A stretch of DNA of 64,000 nucleotides, taken from the NCBI RefSeq assembly GCF_000975265.2, contig NZ_CP083405.1, forward strand, positions 1,240,001 through 1,304,000. The letters run 5' to 3'. Both the position numbers and the translations under genes were made by a program. Below the pieces are notes generated by a model that was not told the DNA's origin, ran no database searches, and saw only the letters and a program-made list of their open reading frames with translations. The DNA is from Mycobacterium lepromatosis (GTDB lineage Bacteria > Actinomycetota > Actinomycetes > Mycobacteriales > Mycobacteriaceae). Positions within the stretch are counted from its first letter, which is position 1. Every line of letters starts with the position of its first letter. Of the stretch, positions 43,075-54,273 are shown piece by piece.

Positions 43075-43720
43075 GCTCGCCCGAGCCGTTGTTGTTGTGT
43101 GGTGGCCGGGGGTGTTGGTGTTTGTGGCAGGAATTGTTGGTCGGTTTCATAGGTGGCAGGTGAAGTAGTGTTCTGGTGTGCCATCGCTGGCCGATACGGT
43201 CGGGAGTTTGGTGGGCTAGCCTAGATCTTGTTGGCGCTGGGTGTTGGGGGCGCTTTCGGGTGCATGCTATGGCTGTGGGGTGTCTGTTTGTTCACCGGCC
43301 CTCGGCCAGCCGGTGTGCCCCCGGCTGTGTTGGTGCCGTGTTGGTTTCACAGTTCGTCGATGACCTCGCAGCCGGTGATGACGCGTACGGCGGTGCTCTA
43401 GCCTAGGGCAGTACTTGACTTTTTGTGGGGATCGACCGCGGAAGGAAGATAAAAGCCATCCACGGCGTGATCTGGTGACTTGTGCGCGTGGCGGGCTAAC
43501 ACATCACCAGAAAAGCGCAACTGATCCCCGGCCACCCGCCACACCAGACGCACCCCCAGCATCGCCAGCTTCGATGTCGCGGCCGGTGACCAACACCAAC
43601 TACTCGGCGGCCCTTGCAAGCAGCCCACCTACGCCGCGACCAACCCTAAACCACCAACACAACCCACACCACCGATCCCCACCACATAACCCACCACACC
43701 CCTCAACCACACAAAACCAA
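43075..43720 (+). repeat. RLEP repetitive element, copy 3
   Basis: 646 bp in the same orientation as copy 1, which it matches at an offset of 42814. The first 14-16 bp are shared only with copy 2. The right edge ends at AAAACCAA at 43720. It lies between the Rv2781c-like relic and the Rv2219-like gene, which are far apart in M. tuberculosis. It is therefore a block junction. Confidence 0.93.
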
Positions 43721-43823
43721 CAACACCCTAGGGCCGTAGGCAAGGGGCCATAACTGCCTGCTTGCAAAGTCGGAGTCGTTGCACCAGTCGCCCACTGGTA
43801 TCACCCCGCGAACCGAGCGAGCG

Positions 43824-44576
43824 CTACTTGCGGCGTACCGAGCGCTGCATGCCGCGCATCTTGCCGGTGTTGGGCAGCGGTCCTTTCGGTACAATACTCG
43901 CACCAGCGCGCGATCCCAACGCGGCCAGCCGCGATTGTAGTATGTCGATTTGTTTGACGCTGATATTGGCAGGCAAGCGGGCGAGGTGGCGCTCCAACTT
44001 GGCCAGTGCGACCTCGCCGTCGCCGTTGCCCACGATGATGTCGTAGATCGGTACGTCGCCGACCAAGCGTGCGGTGCGCTTCTTTTCCTGTGCCAACAGC
44101 GGTTTGACTCGGGCCGTCGATCCTTCGGCGACGAAGATGACACCGGGCCGGCCGATCACCCGATGCACTGCGTCAAAGTGGCCATTAGCGGCCACACCCG
44201 GGCTCACCCGCCACTTGCCACGCAGGTTGTCCAGGGCCCACGCCGCTGCGCCATTGTGGCCTTCGGCTTTGTGGTAGACTAATTGCTGGGCGCGCCGACC
44301 GAAGATTATGAACGCCACCAACGCTCCGAGCACCACGCCGAGCAAGATCAAGGTGATCATGAGGAATCCGCCGACTAGTATCCCTGCCGTCACCGAGGTG
44401 CTCGCTATCAAAACGAAGCCGGCAATCATAAACGGTATCAGCCGCTTGTCCTCCGTGCGTTGAATCGTGAAAGCTTGCCACAACTGAAGGCGGCGTTGTC
44501 GAGACGCGGCCTTGCGGGCAGCCTTCGCCTCCACCCTCGCGGCCTTGTTCGTAGCTGTATTTCGGGGTTTAGCCAT
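43824..44576 (-). CDS. Conserved membrane protein, DUF4191 family (Rv2219-like)
   Basis: 250-aa protein starting MAKPRNTATNKAARVEAKAA, a strongly basic N-terminal helix. Two hydrophobic segments follow near residues 50-95 (LIPFMIAGFVLIASTSVTAG and MITLILLGVVLGALVAFIIF). The soluble C-terminal half contains WRVSPGVAANGHFDAVHRVI, GRPGVIFVAEG and DVPIYDIIVGNGDGEVALAK. ATG 44576 is preferred over a TTG three codons upstream. It lies just downstream of lipA (26 bp gap) and is probably in the lipB-lipA operon. The family is conserved in actinobacteria without a known function. Frame intact; RLEP copy 3 ends 103 bp from its stop. Confidence 0.85.
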   Translation of the reverse strand: MAKPRNTATNKAARVEAKAARKAASRQRRLQLWQAFTIQRTEDKRLIPFMIAGFVLIASTSVTAGILVGGFLMITLILLGVVLGALVAFIIFGRRAQQLVYHKAEGHNGAAAWALDNLRGKWRVSPGVAANGHFDAVHRVIGRPGVIFVAEGSTARVKPLLAQEKKRTARLVGDVPIYDIIVGNGDGEVALAKLERHLARLPANISVKQIDILQSRLAALGSRAGASIVPKGPLPNTGKMRGMQRSVRRK

Positions 44577-44602
44577 AGTTATCAAGAATACGTAGGTGCG
44601 GC

Positions 44603-45547
44603 TTAACGGGATACCGAGGCACCCGCGGTCCGGGTGCCTGCAGCCTGCTTGTAGAGTCGACCGGCGCGATACGATGAACGCACCAGCGGCCCAGCCAGAA
44701 CACCTGAGAAGCCTAAACTTTCGGCGTATTGCGTATGCTCGACGAACTCCGCAGGCCTGACCCAGCGTTCGACCGGGTGGTGGCGCGTCGACGGACGAAG
44801 ATATTGGGTGATGGTGACGATGTCGCAGCCGGTGTCGCGCAAATCGGCCAGGGCAGTGCGCACCTCATCAGAGGTTTCGCCTAGGCCGAGGATCAGGTTA
44901 CTCTTGGTGACCAGGCCGGCCTCGCGCGCTGCGGTTAGCACGTCCAGGCTGCGTTGGTAGGTGAAAGCAGGCCGAATCCGTTTAAAGATGCGTGGCACGG
45001 TTTCGACGTTGTGCGCCAACACTTGTGGGCGGGACTCGAAGACTTCCGCCAGTCGCGCGGGCTGCCCGTTGAAGTCCGGAATCAACAGTTCGACCCCGGT
45101 CGACGGGTTGAGCTCTTTAATGGCTCGCACGGTCGCGGCGTACAGCCAAGCACCGCCGTCGGGCAAGTCGTCGCGGGCGACCCCGGTGACGGTGGCATAC
45201 TGCAGCCCCATGGTTTGCACGCTCTCGGCGACCCGCCGGGGCTCGTCGCGGTCCAACTCAGCCGGTTTCCCGGTGTCGATTTGGCAGAAGTCGCACCGGC
45301 GGGTGCACTGATCACCACCGATCAGAAAGGTGGCTTCCCGGTCCTCCCAGCATTCGAAGATGTTGGGGCAACCGGCCTCTTCGCAGACCGTGTGCAGCGT
45401 AACACGGCGGACCAGGTTTTTCAGCGTGGTGTACTCTGGTCCCATGCGGGCCCGGTTTTTTATCCATGGCGGTTTGCGCTCGACCGGGGTTTGCGCGTTG
45501 CGTACTTCTAATCGCAGCAAACGGCTGCCTTCGGGGGCAACAGTCAC
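44603..45547 (-). CDS. lipA: Lipoyl synthase
   Basis: 314-aa radical SAM enzyme that inserts two sulfurs into octanoyl chains on lipoyl domains. Auxiliary cluster Cys55, Cys60, Cys66 ([12 protein letters not shown]) and radical SAM Cys81, Cys85, Cys88 (CTRRCDFC). Further family motifs: [32 protein letters not shown] and the C-terminal RSSYRAG with the Ser cluster ligand. GTG 45547 overlaps the lipB stop as GTGA and gives the family length; the open frame upstream belongs to lipB. Co-translation with lipB fits their consecutive roles in lipoate synthesis. The dihydrolipoamide acyltransferase nearby is a likely target. Confidence 0.96.
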   Translation of the reverse strand: MTVAPEGSRLLRLEVRNAQTPVERKPPWIKNRARMGPEYTTLKNLVRRVTLHTVCEEAGCPNIFECWEDREATFLIGGDQCTRRCDFCQIDTGKPAELDRDEPRRVAESVQTMGLQYATVTGVARDDLPDGGAWLYAATVRAIKELNPSTGVELLIPDFNGQPARLAEVFESRPQVLAHNVETVPRIFKRIRPAFTYQRSLDVLTAAREAGLVTKSNLILGLGETSDEVRTALADLRDTGCDIVTITQYLRPSTRHHPVERWVRPAEFVEHTQYAESLGFSGVLAGPLVRSSYRAGRLYKQAAGTRTAGASVSR

Positions 45548-46251
45548 AGTGTCGATGTTACGCGGGCAGGAGTGGACAGCCAGGTCAGGGCCAGCCAACC
45601 GTCCAGGGCGTCGTTGACGGCTTCGGCGATCGCTGACCGGACGTCGTTGACAGCAACGGCGCGTCCGAGTTCGGCGGACAATGATGTCACCCCGGCGTCG
45701 CTGATGCCGCAAGGCACGATGGCGTGGAACGCGTCCAGATCGCACTGGCAATTAAGCGCGAATCCGTGCATCGTCGTCGCACGTGACACCCGGACGCCGA
45801 TGGCGGCGACTTTGCGTGCAGGCTGACCGGCGTTGCCCGACACCCAGACCCCGGACCTGCCGTCGATTCGGCTGGTGTCCAGGCCCAGCTCCGCACAGAC
45901 CTTGATCAGTGCTTCCTCGAGGCGCCGAACGTAGTTGACTACGTCGAGCGGCTCCGCCAGCCCAATGATTGGATAGCCGACCAATTGTCCCGGGCCATGC
46001 CAGGTGATCTTGCCTCCGCGGTCGGTGTCCACAACGGGAACGCCGCGCAGCGACGAGTTTGGTCGTTCGTGTGGCTGAGTGCGTCGTCCGGCGGTGTAGA
46101 CTGGTGGGTGCTGCAGTAGCAGCAGTGTGTCGGGTCCGCCGGCGACCCTGGCATCGGCCAGGTTTCGCTGCAGCTGCCAGGCTATGCGGTAGTCGACAGT
46201 GCCTAGCTGGCGGACATTGATTGCGGTCGGGGTCGACCGGATGGAATCCAT
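45544..46251 (-). CDS. lipB: Octanoyl-[ACP]:protein N-octanoyltransferase
   Basis: 235-aa LipB, which transfers octanoyl from acyl carrier protein to lipoyl domains. Active-site residues are Lys147 ([11 protein letters not shown]) and Cys181 ([14 protein letters not shown]). Other landmarks: [42 protein letters not shown] and [13 protein letters not shown] 46251 ([10 protein letters not shown]) fits the family; upstream codons to 46365 are not conserved. It forms an operon with lipA through a 4-nt GTGA overlap. Frame intact. Confidence 0.95.
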   Translation of the reverse strand: MDSIRSTPTAINVRQLGTVDYRIAWQLQRNLADARVAGGPDTLLLLQHPPVYTAGRRTQPHERPNSSLRGVPVVDTDRGGKITWHGPGQLVGYPIIGLAEPLDVVNYVRRLEEALIKVCAELGLDTSRIDGRSGVWVSGNAGQPARKVAAIGVRVSRATTMHGFALNCQCDLDAFHAIVPCGISDAGVTSLSAELGRAVAVNDVRSAIAEAVNDALDGWLALTWLSTPARVTSTL

Positions 46252-46321
46252 CACGAAGGCCAGGCTACTCGTCGCCTGTGGGTGTTTGGGCCGTCGGATG
46301 TGGTGCGGCGGAAGCTCGAGC

Positions 46322-47245
46322 CTAGTTCTGGCTCGGTCGGGTGGTCGCGTAACCGAGCGCTTCACCGATGGTGTTGTGATGGAACTGGAAACCAGCGTGC
46401 TCCAGCGCGGCGGGGATGGCGCGTTGACCGATGAGCAGCCCCTCGTCGGCGAACTCTCCGAGGGCGGCCCGCACTGCGAAACTGGGCAGCATCAATGGAG
46501 TCGGGCGGTTGATTGCGCGACCGAATGCGGTGGTGAACTCCGCGTTGGTGACAGGTGCGGGCCCGGTCAGATTTACTGGGCCGGAGAGCGATTGGTGCGA
46601 GATGGCGAATAGCAGCGCCCGTACTTCATCTTCGAGGCTGATCCACGACATGTACTGACGGCCGTTGCCTATCCGGGCGCCTAGGGCGAAAGAAAACAAT
46701 GGTCGCATCCGGCTCAGCACACCAGCCGCCGGAGCCAGCACCACGCCGGTGCGGGCCAACACCACGCGGGTGCCGGCGTATTGGGCCGGTAACGTGGCGG
46801 CCTCCCAGTCCTGGCACAGCTTAGCCAGAAAATCTGTTCCTGCTTGGCCATTTTCGTCGACCACGCAATCCCCAGTGTCTCCATAGTAGCCCACCGCGCT
46901 AGCGTTGATCAAAGTGCTGACACCGGCTTCCGCGACCGCGGCAGACAACACTTCGGTCGGAGTGATGCGGCTGTCCCGCAGACTCTGCTTGAAGGAGCCT
47001 GACCACCGACGCTGGCCCAGGTTGACTCCGCAAAGGTTAACGACAGTATCGACGTCGGTTAGTGCATCGGTATCGAACTCGCCGCTTTCGGGATTCCAGT
47101 GTATTTCCTTGGTGTTCGCCGGCGTCCGGCGAACGATGCGCAACACTAAACGATCGGCATCGCGCAGCGCCGCGGCCAAAGCAGAGCCGATCATGCCGGA
47201 CGAACCCGCTATCGCGACGACGGTCTTACGGCTAGCTTGAGCCAC
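46322..47245 (-). CDS. NAD-dependent epimerase/SDR-like protein (TIGR01777, DUF1731; Rv2216-like)
   Basis: 307 aa. The N-terminal Rossmann motif [20 protein letters not shown] is followed by a short-chain dehydrogenase core with [26 protein letters not shown] (the SAxGYYG motif) and [15 protein letters not shown]. The C-terminal DUF1731 segment [20 protein letters not shown] closes the protein. The family is SDR39U1-like with unknown substrate. It starts at GTG 47245 ([10 protein letters not shown]). It sits between lipB and dlaT on the same strand with short gaps, probably in one transcription unit. The frame is intact. Confidence 0.88.
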   Translation of the reverse strand: MAQASRKTVVAIAGSSGMIGSALAAALRDADRLVLRIVRRTPANTKEIHWNPESGEFDTDALTDVDTVVNLCGVNLGQRRWSGSFKQSLRDSRITPTEVLSAAVAEAGVSTLINASAVGYYGDTGDCVVDENGQAGTDFLAKLCQDWEAATLPAQYAGTRVVLARTGVVLAPAAGVLSRMRPLFSFALGARIGNGRQYMSWISLEDEVRALLFAISHQSLSGPVNLTGPAPVTNAEFTTAFGRAINRPTPLMLPSFAVRAALGEFADEGLLIGQRAIPAALEHAGFQFHHNTIGEALGYATTRPSQN

Positions 47246-47261
47246 GTCGGCAAGCCTCTAC

Positions 47262-48842
47262 CTAAAGCCCTAGGTCGGCCTCGAACGCTCCCTCTTCGAG
47301 CCGGTGCTTGATGGTAGTGAGGAAACGTCCGGCATCGGCGCCGTCGATCAGTCGGTGGTCATAGGTCAGCGGCAGATAGCAAATCGAGCGGACCCCAATC
47401 GACTCGTTACCGCTAGCATCGAGGACCACCCGCGGGCGTTTTACGATGGCTCCGATGCCCAGCATCGCGGCCTGCGGCGGAACCAATATCGGTGTGTCGA
47501 ACAACGCGCCCTGGCTGCCGATGTTGGTGATGGTGAATGTACCATCGGACAGCTCGTCGGGTTTCAAATTACCCGACCGAGCCCGGGCGGCGATATCAAC
47601 AATTGCGCGGGCCAACCCGGCCAGCGACAAATCGCCGGCATTGTGGATAACAGGGGAGAGCAGGCCCTGGTCCGTGTCGACTGCGAAGCCGAGGTGTTCG
47701 GCGTCGTAGTAGGTGATCTCCTTGGTGTCTTCGTTGTAGCTGGCGTTAATATTGGGATGAATCTTGAGGGCGTCGATCGCTGCTTTGGCGATAAATGGCA
47801 GGAAAGTCAGGTTCACTCCCTCGCGCTCGGCGAAAACTGCCTTGGCTTTGGTTCGCAATCCCGCAATCTTGGCCATATCGACCTCATGGGTCTGGGTGAG
47901 CTGCGCCGTGGCCTGCAGGGATTCTCGGGTCTTTTTCGCGGTGATCTGGCGAATCCGGCTGGCCTTCTGGGTGGTGCCCCGCAAGTGGGCCAGCACGGGT
48001 GTTGGGGTGGTAGCGGCTGTTGATGGCGCGAATGTTTGTGCCTGCTGATGTTTCCGTTGTGCGGCCACAGCCAGCACGTCCTGCTTACGGATGCGACCGC
48101 CCACACCGGTGCCTATTACCTTGGCCAAGTCGATGTTGTTTTCGGTGGCGAGTTTTCGTACCAGCGGGGTCACGTACGGCGCACCATTGGCTTCTGTCCC
48201 AGTCGGCGTCGGCGGAGACGGTACGGGTTCGGCTTTGGGCGCTGGTGCGATGGTGGCGCTGTTATCGAGGGTAACTTCTATCCGTGCCAACTCACCGCCA
48301 ACCGGGACGGTTGTGTCCTCGTTGACGGTGATGCTGACCAAAACTCCGGCCACTGGTGACGGGATCTCGGTATCCACCTTGTCGGTCGATACCTCTACCA
48401 GCGGCTCGTCAGCCTGAACCGAGTCTCCGATCTTCTTGAGCCAGCGAGTCACCGTGCCTTCGTTGACAGACTCACCGAGCTCGGGCATCAGAACCGGTGT
48501 CGCGATTGCTGCGTCGGAAGGTTGCTGGGCCGGTGCGGCAGGTTGGGATGGTGCTGCGGGTTTGGTTTGGGCCTTAGGTGCAGGCGCCGTTGCAGCCGCT
48601 TCAGAAGGCACGCCGATAACGGCAAGCTCACTGCCCACCTCAACGGTGTCGTCCTCCTGGGCGATGATTTTGGTCAGCACACCCGCGGCAGGCGAGGGGA
48701 TTTCGGTGTCGACCTTGTCGGTCGACACCTCGACGAGTGGCTCGTCGAGTTCGACCGTGTCGCCTTCCTGTTTGAGCCAGCGGGTAATTGTCCCCTCGGT
48801 GACGCTTTCACCGAGTGCCGGCATCTGGACGGAGCAGGCCAT
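47262..48842 (-). CDS. dlaT: Dihydrolipoamide acyltransferase (E2) with two lipoyl domains
   Basis: 526-aa E2 component (also annotated sucB), shared in mycobacteria by pyruvate dehydrogenase and by the peroxynitrite-defence peroxiredoxin reductase system. Lipoyl domain 1 has Lys43 and lipoyl domain 2 Lys155, each in [12 protein letters not shown], joined by Ala/Pro-rich linkers. The peripheral subunit-binding domain reads [20 protein letters not shown] with [12 protein letters not shown]. The catalytic domain ends in [15 protein letters not shown] with His496 and Asp500. Neighbouring lipB and lipA make its cofactor. ATG 48842 ([14 protein letters not shown]) is well supported. ephD is divergent, across 231 bp. 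Confidence 0.94.
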   Translation of the reverse strand: MACSVQMPALGESVTEGTITRWLKQEGDTVELDEPLVEVSTDKVDTEIPSPAAGVLTKIIAQEDDTVEVGSELAVIGVPSEAAATAPAPKAQTKPAAPSQPAAPAQQPSDAAIATPVLMPELGESVNEGTVTRWLKKIGDSVQADEPLVEVSTDKVDTEIPSPVAGVLVSITVNEDTTVPVGGELARIEVTLDNSATIAPAPKAEPVPSPPTPTGTEANGAPYVTPLVRKLATENNIDLAKVIGTGVGGRIRKQDVLAVAAQRKHQQAQTFAPSTAATTPTPVLAHLRGTTQKASRIRQITAKKTRESLQATAQLTQTHEVDMAKIAGLRTKAKAVFAEREGVNLTFLPFIAKAAIDALKIHPNINASYNEDTKEITYYDAEHLGFAVDTDQGLLSPVIHNAGDLSLAGLARAIVDIAARARSGNLKPDELSDGTFTITNIGSQGALFDTPILVPPQAAMLGIGAIVKRPRVVLDASGNESIGVRSICYLPLTYDHRLIDGADAGRFLTTIKHRLEEGAFEADLGL

Positions 48843-49073
48843 CTGTTTTGACTCCTCGATCGCTCATAGTCGGAGCAGGTCGACATCTGGCTTAACCACA
48901 CCACGGTGCACTGGGCGGGGACCCAGTGGATATCGGAACTATTTTGTCACTTCGCCTTCGGCGGCATGCACCCAGGGCGGAGCTTGTGGCGGGATGTGGG
49001 ATCGCGCAATGGGCTTGCTACTGTGTAAAGATTTAATATACTGCGCGGGCAGGTAGCGGTAAGCGGAGGTCGG

Positions 49074-50864
49074 ATGCCAGCAACGCAGTCGATACACAAG
49101 ATGCCCCCCCAGTTTGTCGAGAGTCCGGATGGCGTCCGTCTCGCTGTCTATCAAAACGGCCAACCCGAAGGCCCGACCGTCGTATTGGTGCACGGCTTCC
49201 CTGATTCACATGTGTTGTGGGATGGTGTTGTTCCGCAGCTGGCCAGGCAGTTCCGAATTGTTCGTTACGACAACCGTGGTGTCGGCCAGTCCTCGGTACC
49301 TAAGCCCGTTTCGGCGTACACCATGACCCGGTTCGCCGACGATTTCGCTGCGGTGATCGGCGAGTTGAGTCCCGACCGGCCTGTGCACGTACTGGCCCAT
49401 GACTGGGGTTCGGTGGGTGTGTGGGAGTACTTGAGCCGGCCCGGTGCCAGCGACCGGGTCGCTTCTTTCACATCGGTGTCCGGCCCCAGTCAGGACCAGC
49501 TGGTTTACTACATCCTGAGCGGTCTGCGCCGGCCCTGGCGCCCGCGTACCTTCGCGCGCGCGATCAGTCAGCTATCCAGGCTGACCTATATGGTGCTGTT
49601 TTCGATACCGGTGTTGGTGCCGATGGTTCTGTGGATCGCGCTGTCGAGTGCGATGATTCGGCGCACCATGGTCGACAACATTTCCACGGATCAGATCCAC
49701 CACTCCGACACCCTGGCCAGGGATGCCGCACACTCGGTAAAAATCTATCCCGCCAACTACTTTAGAGCCTTCTTCGGCCGCCGACGCGGCAGGGGCGTCC
49801 CGGTAGTCGACGTGCCCGTGCAGCTGATCGTCAACACCATGGACCGATATGTGCGACCTTACGGGTACGACGCGACCGCGCGGTGGGTGCCCCAGCTGTG
49901 GCGACGCGACATCAAAGCTGGTCACTTTTCACCGATGTCGCATCCGCAGGTGATGGCCGAAGCGGTGCACGACCTAGCCGATCTGGTCGATGGCAAACAG
50001 CCGAGCCGTGCGCTATTGCGTGCGCAGGTAGGACGTCCTCGCGAAACGTTCGGCGACACCCTGGTGTCGGTTACCGGCGCTGGCAGTGGGATCGGCCGCG
50101 AGACTGCGTTCGCCTTAGCGCGCGGCGGCGCCGAGGTGGTTGTCAGCGATATCGACGAGGCCGCTGCCAAGGACACTGCAGCGCAGATCGTCGCGAGTGG
50201 CGGTGTCGCCTACGCCTATTCGCTCGATGTGTCCGACGCGGCAGCGGTCGAAACATTCGCCGAACAGGTCAGCGCTAAGCACGGCGTCCCCGATATTGTG
50301 GTTAACAATGCCGGCATCGGCCAGGCTGGTCGGTTCCTGGACACCCCTCCCGAGGAGTTCGATCGTGTGCTTGAGGTCAATCTAGGCGGCGTGGTGAACT
50401 GCTGTCGGGCATTCGGGCAACGCCTGGTGGAACGTGGTACAGGCGGGCACATCGTCAACGTGTCGTCGATGGCTGCCTACGCACCGCTGCAGTCGCTGAG
50501 CGCTTACTGCACTTCCAAGGCGGCGACCTACATGTTCTCTGATTGTTTGCGAGCCGAACTCGACGCCGCCGGGGTCGGGTTAACCACAATCTGCCCTGGT
50601 GTCATCGACACCAACATAATCCAATCCACTCGCATCGATGCACCGACAGCAAAACAAGGAAGAGTCGGAGATCGGCGCGGACAGCTGGACAAGATGTTCA
50701 GGTTGCGTCGCTACGGACCAGACAAGGTGGCTGACACGATCTTATCCGCGATCAAGAAGAACAAGCCGATCCGCCTGATCGCGCCTGAAGCCTACGCGCT
50801 TTATGGCATTTCCCGGGTGTTGCCGCAGGTGTTGCGCAATACCGCGCGGATACGAGTGATCTAG
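49074..50864 (+). CDS. ephD: Epoxide hydrolase-short-chain dehydrogenase fusion protein
   Basis: 596-aa two-domain enzyme. The N-terminal alpha/beta hydrolase (about 1-320) carries VLVHGFPDSHVLWDG (oxyanion region) and VLAHDWGSVGVWEY with the nucleophile Asp; the catalytic His is probably in KAGHFSPMSHP. The C-terminal SDR (about 325-596) has VSVTGAGSGIGRETAFAL for NAD(P), NNAGIGQAG, NVSSMAAYAPLQSLSAYCTS and K-A with Ser, Tyr and Lys of the triad. In M. tuberculosis this fusion has been linked to mycolic acid metabolism. ATG 49074 (MPATQSIHK) matches. Frame intact and monocistronic by layout. Confidence 0.94.
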   Translation: MPATQSIHKMPPQFVESPDGVRLAVYQNGQPEGPTVVLVHGFPDSHVLWDGVVPQLARQFRIVRYDNRGVGQSSVPKPVSAYTMTRFADDFAAVIGELSPDRPVHVLAHDWGSVGVWEYLSRPGASDRVASFTSVSGPSQDQLVYYILSGLRRPWRPRTFARAISQLSRLTYMVLFSIPVLVPMVLWIALSSAMIRRTMVDNISTDQIHHSDTLARDAAHSVKIYPANYFRAFFGRRRGRGVPVVDVPVQLIVNTMDRYVRPYGYDATARWVPQLWRRDIKAGHFSPMSHPQVMAEAVHDLADLVDGKQPSRALLRAQVGRPRETFGDTLVSVTGAGSGIGRETAFALARGGAEVVVSDIDEAAAKDTAAQIVASGGVAYAYSLDVSDAAAVETFAEQVSAKHGVPDIVVNNAGIGQAGRFLDTPPEEFDRVLEVNLGGVVNCCRAFGQRLVERGTGGHIVNVSSMAAYAPLQSLSAYCTSKAATYMFSDCLRAELDAAGVGLTTICPGVIDTNIIQSTRIDAPTAKQGRVGDRRGQLDKMFRLRRYGPDKVADTILSAIKKNKPIRLIAPEAYALYGISRVLPQVLRNTARIRVI

Positions 50865-51081
50865 CTCAGCTTGCGGGAACAGTCAGAGGGGGCGCTTCGC
50901 GGTTAGGTCACTGGCCGGTGCTAGCTTCGGCTATATATCCAGCCATACGCCGACCACTGCAATAGCTCCGATGACGGCAGGGGACATACTCCACGCATGC
51001 CGGATCAACACGAATGGCTCGCATTGGATTATCTCGTTGGCACGAGAGATCGGCTGATCGATAATCGGCGTGTCGCTAGGT

Positions 51082-51246
51082 CTACTTGTCGGCACTCCAG
51101 GCTGAAGTGAGATCGATGTTGAGAGCGTTTCTGCAGGCAGAAACTGGCTGGTGCTGTTCGGCACCGATACCCGACACCAAGACCCCGATCATGCTGGTTA
51201 CCAGCACCACGGCGCCTACTGTCAAGATCAGCCGCTGTACAGTCAC
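51082..51246 (-). CDS. Possible small exported protein (54 aa) or relic
   Basis: GTG at 51246 opens a 54-codon frame: VTVQRLILTVGAVVLVTSMI, then GVLVSGIGAEQHQPVSACRN and ALNIDLTSAWSADK. The first 28 residues look like a signal or membrane segment, with a short basic start (VQR) and hydrophobic core. A weak GAAAGG precedes the start. It lies in the 514-bp gap 50865-51378 between the convergent ephD and pepB genes. I do not recognise it. It might be a true small gene, or the first part of a decayed longer one. The rest of the gap shows nothing. Confidence 0.35.
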   Translation of the reverse strand: MTVQRLILTVGAVVLVTSMIGVLVSGIGAEQHQPVSACRNALNIDLTSAWSADK

Positions 51247-51378
51247 AGTCGACCTTTCGCATGATTTTGATCGCTAGCAGGGTAGAGCCGCGGGACTATC
51301 CGGCTAAACCTGTCTGCTCTGAGCTCGCGCCCGGTTGATCTTCCCGCATCCCGCCAGCGTGATCGTCGGCGAAGCGGT

Positions 51379-52947
51379 TTATCCGTGGTTGGCGATATCC
51401 TCGAGCATTGCGAACATGGTTCGGGTTGGCACACCAGTGGCGCCTTTGGGCGTATACCCCCACGGGCTGTCGGTGTTGTATGCCGGGCCGGCTACATCTA
51501 TGTGCGCCCAAGACACTCCGTCGGCGACGAATTCGCGGAGGAATACGCCAGCCACCAGCATGCCGGCGAAACGCTGCCCGCTGACATTGGCCAGGTCAGC
51601 GACTGTCGATTTCAAGTCATCCTTGAGTTCGTCGGGCAGCGGCATCGGCCAGCCGTTCTCGCCGACCTGTTGCGAGGTCTTAGCAACCCGGTCGCGGAAC
51701 TGGTCGCTGCCCATCACCCCGGGTATGCGGGAGCCCAGCGCCACCATCTGCGCACCGGTCAGTGTGGATGTCTCGATCAGGTAGTCCGGGTTGTCTTCGC
51801 ATGCACGAACAATGGCGTCGGCCAGTATGAGCCGGCCTTCAGCGTCGGTGTTAAGCACCTCGACTGTGATTCCGCCATACTGTGTTAGCACGTCGCCTGG
51901 CCGCTGCGCCGTTGCCGACGGCATGTTCTCAGCTATTGGTACGGTAGCGACTACGTCAATCGGCAGCTTCAGTTGTGCGGCCAGTGTTACGGTCGCGATG
52001 ACCGCGGCGGCTCCAGCCATATCCGAGGTCATATGGTGCATCGACGCCGCTGGCTTGATCGAGATGCCGCCGGTGTCAAAGGTGATGCCCTTACCGACCA
52101 GGGCCACCTTCCTGGCCTTTTTGGGGTTCTTGGCCAGGTGTGACCCCTGATGAATCAGCCGCACCAGCCGTGGCGGTCGCGATGAACCTTGGCCGACCCC
52201 GATCAACCCGCCGTAGCCGGCCTTCTGCAACGCCTTATCGTCGAGCACTTCCACTTCAAGACCAGCTGATTCACCTAAAGTCTTTGCGCGCTTTGCAAAT
52301 TCGTCGGGAAACAAATGGCTTGGGGGAGTGTTAACCAGGTCACGGGCGGTGGCAACTGCGGCTGCCACCGCGGCGCCGTGCGCGCTCTGTTTCTTCGCGT
52401 CTTTTGCACTAGCCAGCACCGTGATCTTGCGCAGCCTGTTGTCCTTCGGCGCGGTTTTGCGGCTGCGGAAGTCTGTAAACCGGTAGCTGCCTAGCATCAG
52501 CCCCTCAACGACGGCTGAGCAGATGCTGGCACCGGATTCCCCAGGCAACTCGGCCAGTGTGGTGATCACCACTTCCGCGCTGCCGAGTGACCGTGCCGCC
52601 ACACCGGCGGCGCAACGGATTGTATCGGCGGGCCACTCTGACCGCGGTTTACCCAAGCTGACCGTTAACACGCTGTCTACCGGCAGCGACGGTGCTACTA
52701 ACCGGTGCACCTGATTACTGTCACCTGTGGCGTTCAGTGCGCGCAGGCCGGCCTCGATTTCGGCGACTGCAGCTGCGGTTAGAAAAGGTTCGGCCGCAGC
52801 AACGACCGCGCCCGGCCGGTTTTCGGATTCACCGCTGTCGCTGGCTGAGACGACGGGTACGATCAATACCGAAGAACTGACATCGCGTTTTGGCAGTGAC
52901 GCGGCAATGTGGACTGAAGGGCCTTGGTAACGCGGATCGGTGGTCAC
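51379..52947 (-). CDS. pepB: Leucyl aminopeptidase (M17)
   Basis: 522-aa cytosolic M17 metallo-aminopeptidase that removes N-terminal residues from peptides and assists glutathione/peptide turnover. The N-terminal domain (to about 190) is followed by the catalytic domain with [17 protein letters not shown] (metal and Lys ligands), [13 protein letters not shown] and the signature [14 protein letters not shown]. Near the end come [19 protein letters not shown] and [13 protein letters not shown] 52947 ([11 protein letters not shown]) matches the family start better than the TTG two codons upstream. It is convergent with ephD and divergent from gcvT. Frame intact. Confidence 0.95.
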   Translation of the reverse strand: MTTDPRYQGPSVHIAASLPKRDVSSSVLIVPVVSASDSGESENRPGAVVAAAEPFLTAAAVAEIEAGLRALNATGDSNQVHRLVAPSLPVDSVLTVSLGKPRSEWPADTIRCAAGVAARSLGSAEVVITTLAELPGESGASICSAVVEGLMLGSYRFTDFRSRKTAPKDNRLRKITVLASAKDAKKQSAHGAAVAAAVATARDLVNTPPSHLFPDEFAKRAKTLGESAGLEVEVLDDKALQKAGYGGLIGVGQGSSRPPRLVRLIHQGSHLAKNPKKARKVALVGKGITFDTGGISIKPAASMHHMTSDMAGAAAVIATVTLAAQLKLPIDVVATVPIAENMPSATAQRPGDVLTQYGGITVEVLNTDAEGRLILADAIVRACEDNPDYLIETSTLTGAQMVALGSRIPGVMGSDQFRDRVAKTSQQVGENGWPMPLPDELKDDLKSTVADLANVSGQRFAGMLVAGVFLREFVADGVSWAHIDVAGPAYNTDSPWGYTPKGATGVPTRTMFAMLEDIANHG

Positions 52948-53113
52948 GGGCAATTACCCTAGTCACCGGGGCGGAGATTAGCTCGGCGTCTGCTCATTCA
53001 AGTCCGATCAACCTGGGCTGCCGTCGACCATAAAGTTCCATCCAGGTAGCTGATCAGCGCGCGGGGAGATGCCTGCGCGAGTCAGTAGTGGCGGTGGATT
53101 ACGGTGGGATGCC

Positions 53114-54217
53114 GTGACCGATGCGCCAGAGCTGCTCAAGGGGCCGCTGGAAGACCGTCATCGCGAGCTGGGCGCGAGTTTTGCCGAGTTCGGTGGCTGG
53201 CTGATGCCGGTGTCGTATGCTGGCACCGTAAGCGAACACAGCGCGACCCGTAATGCCGTCGGTCTATTTGACGTCAGCCACCTTGGCAAGGTGTTAGTTC
53301 ACGGGCTGGGTGCCGCGCAGTTCGTCAACTCCGTGCTCACCAATGACTTGGGCCGCATAGGGTCAGGCAAGGCGCAATATACGTTGTGCTGTTCGGAATT
53401 TGGCGGTGTTATCGATGACCTGATTGCCTACTACGTCGATGACGATGAGATTTTTTTGGTGTCCAACGCCGCCAATAACGCCGCGGTGGTCGACGTATTG
53501 CAGGCGGCAGCGCCGGCCGGCCTGACCATCACCAACCAGCATCGCTCCCACGCTGTGTTGGCGGTGCAGGGGCCTCGATCAACGGACGTGCTCGACGAGC
53601 TCGGTTTGTCAACTGGGATGGATTACATGGGCTACGCCGATACCTCCTATGCGGGAGTGCCAGTGCGCGTCTGTCGCACTGGGTACACTGGTGAGCAAGG
53701 CTACGAACTGCTGCCTCCCTGGGAATCCGCGGGTGTGGTGTTCGACGCGTTGGTCACCGCGGTGGTCGACGCGGGCGGGAAGCCGGCCGGCCTTGGCGCT
53801 CGTGACACATTGCGTACCGAGATGGGCTACCCGCTGCATGGGCACGAACTTTCGCTTGACATCTCGCCGCTGCAAGCTCGGTGCGGCTGGGCGATTGGCT
53901 GGCAGAAGGATGCGTTCTTTGGCCGGGATGCGTTGCTGGCCGAGAAGGCGGCGGGGCCTCGACGGCTGTTACGGGGTCTGCGAATGATGGGCCGGGGAGT
54001 TTTGCGGTCTGGGCTTACAGTGTGTGTCGGCGACACCCCGGTCGGGGTCACCACGTCGGGAACGTTCTCGCCGACGTTGCAAGTTGGTGTCGCGTTGGCG
54101 TTGATCGACAGCGAAGCCGCGGTGCAGGACGGTCAGCAGATTATCGTTGACGTTCGCGGCCGCGCTGTCGAGTGCGAAGTGGTGCGTCCGCCCTTCATCG
54201 AAGTGAAGACCCGCTAG
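53114..54217 (+). CDS. gcvT: Glycine cleavage system aminomethyltransferase (T-protein)
   Basis: 367-aa T-protein that releases ammonia from the aminomethyl-lipoyl H-protein and forms methylenetetrahydrofolate. Landmarks: [65 protein letters not shown] and [20 protein letters not shown], with Asp and Arg typical of the folate site. The C-terminal barrel ends [13 protein letters not shown] 53114 ([11 protein letters not shown]) gives the family length; an in-frame ATG at 53069 adds 15 unconserved residues. ilvE follows after 56 bp on the same strand. The frame is intact. Confidence 0.94.
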   Translation: MTDAPELLKGPLEDRHRELGASFAEFGGWLMPVSYAGTVSEHSATRNAVGLFDVSHLGKVLVHGLGAAQFVNSVLTNDLGRIGSGKAQYTLCCSEFGGVIDDLIAYYVDDDEIFLVSNAANNAAVVDVLQAAAPAGLTITNQHRSHAVLAVQGPRSTDVLDELGLSTGMDYMGYADTSYAGVPVRVCRTGYTGEQGYELLPPWESAGVVFDALVTAVVDAGGKPAGLGARDTLRTEMGYPLHGHELSLDISPLQARCGWAIGWQKDAFFGRDALLAEKAAGPRRLLRGLRMMGRGVLRSGLTVCVGDTPVGVTTSGTFSPTLQVGVALALIDSEAAVQDGQQIIVDVRGRAVECEVVRPPFIEVKTR

Positions 54218-54273
54218 CCGCTTTGCTTTAGCGCCGCAAAAACTCGCTCGCATGCACATATACAATCGGCACC

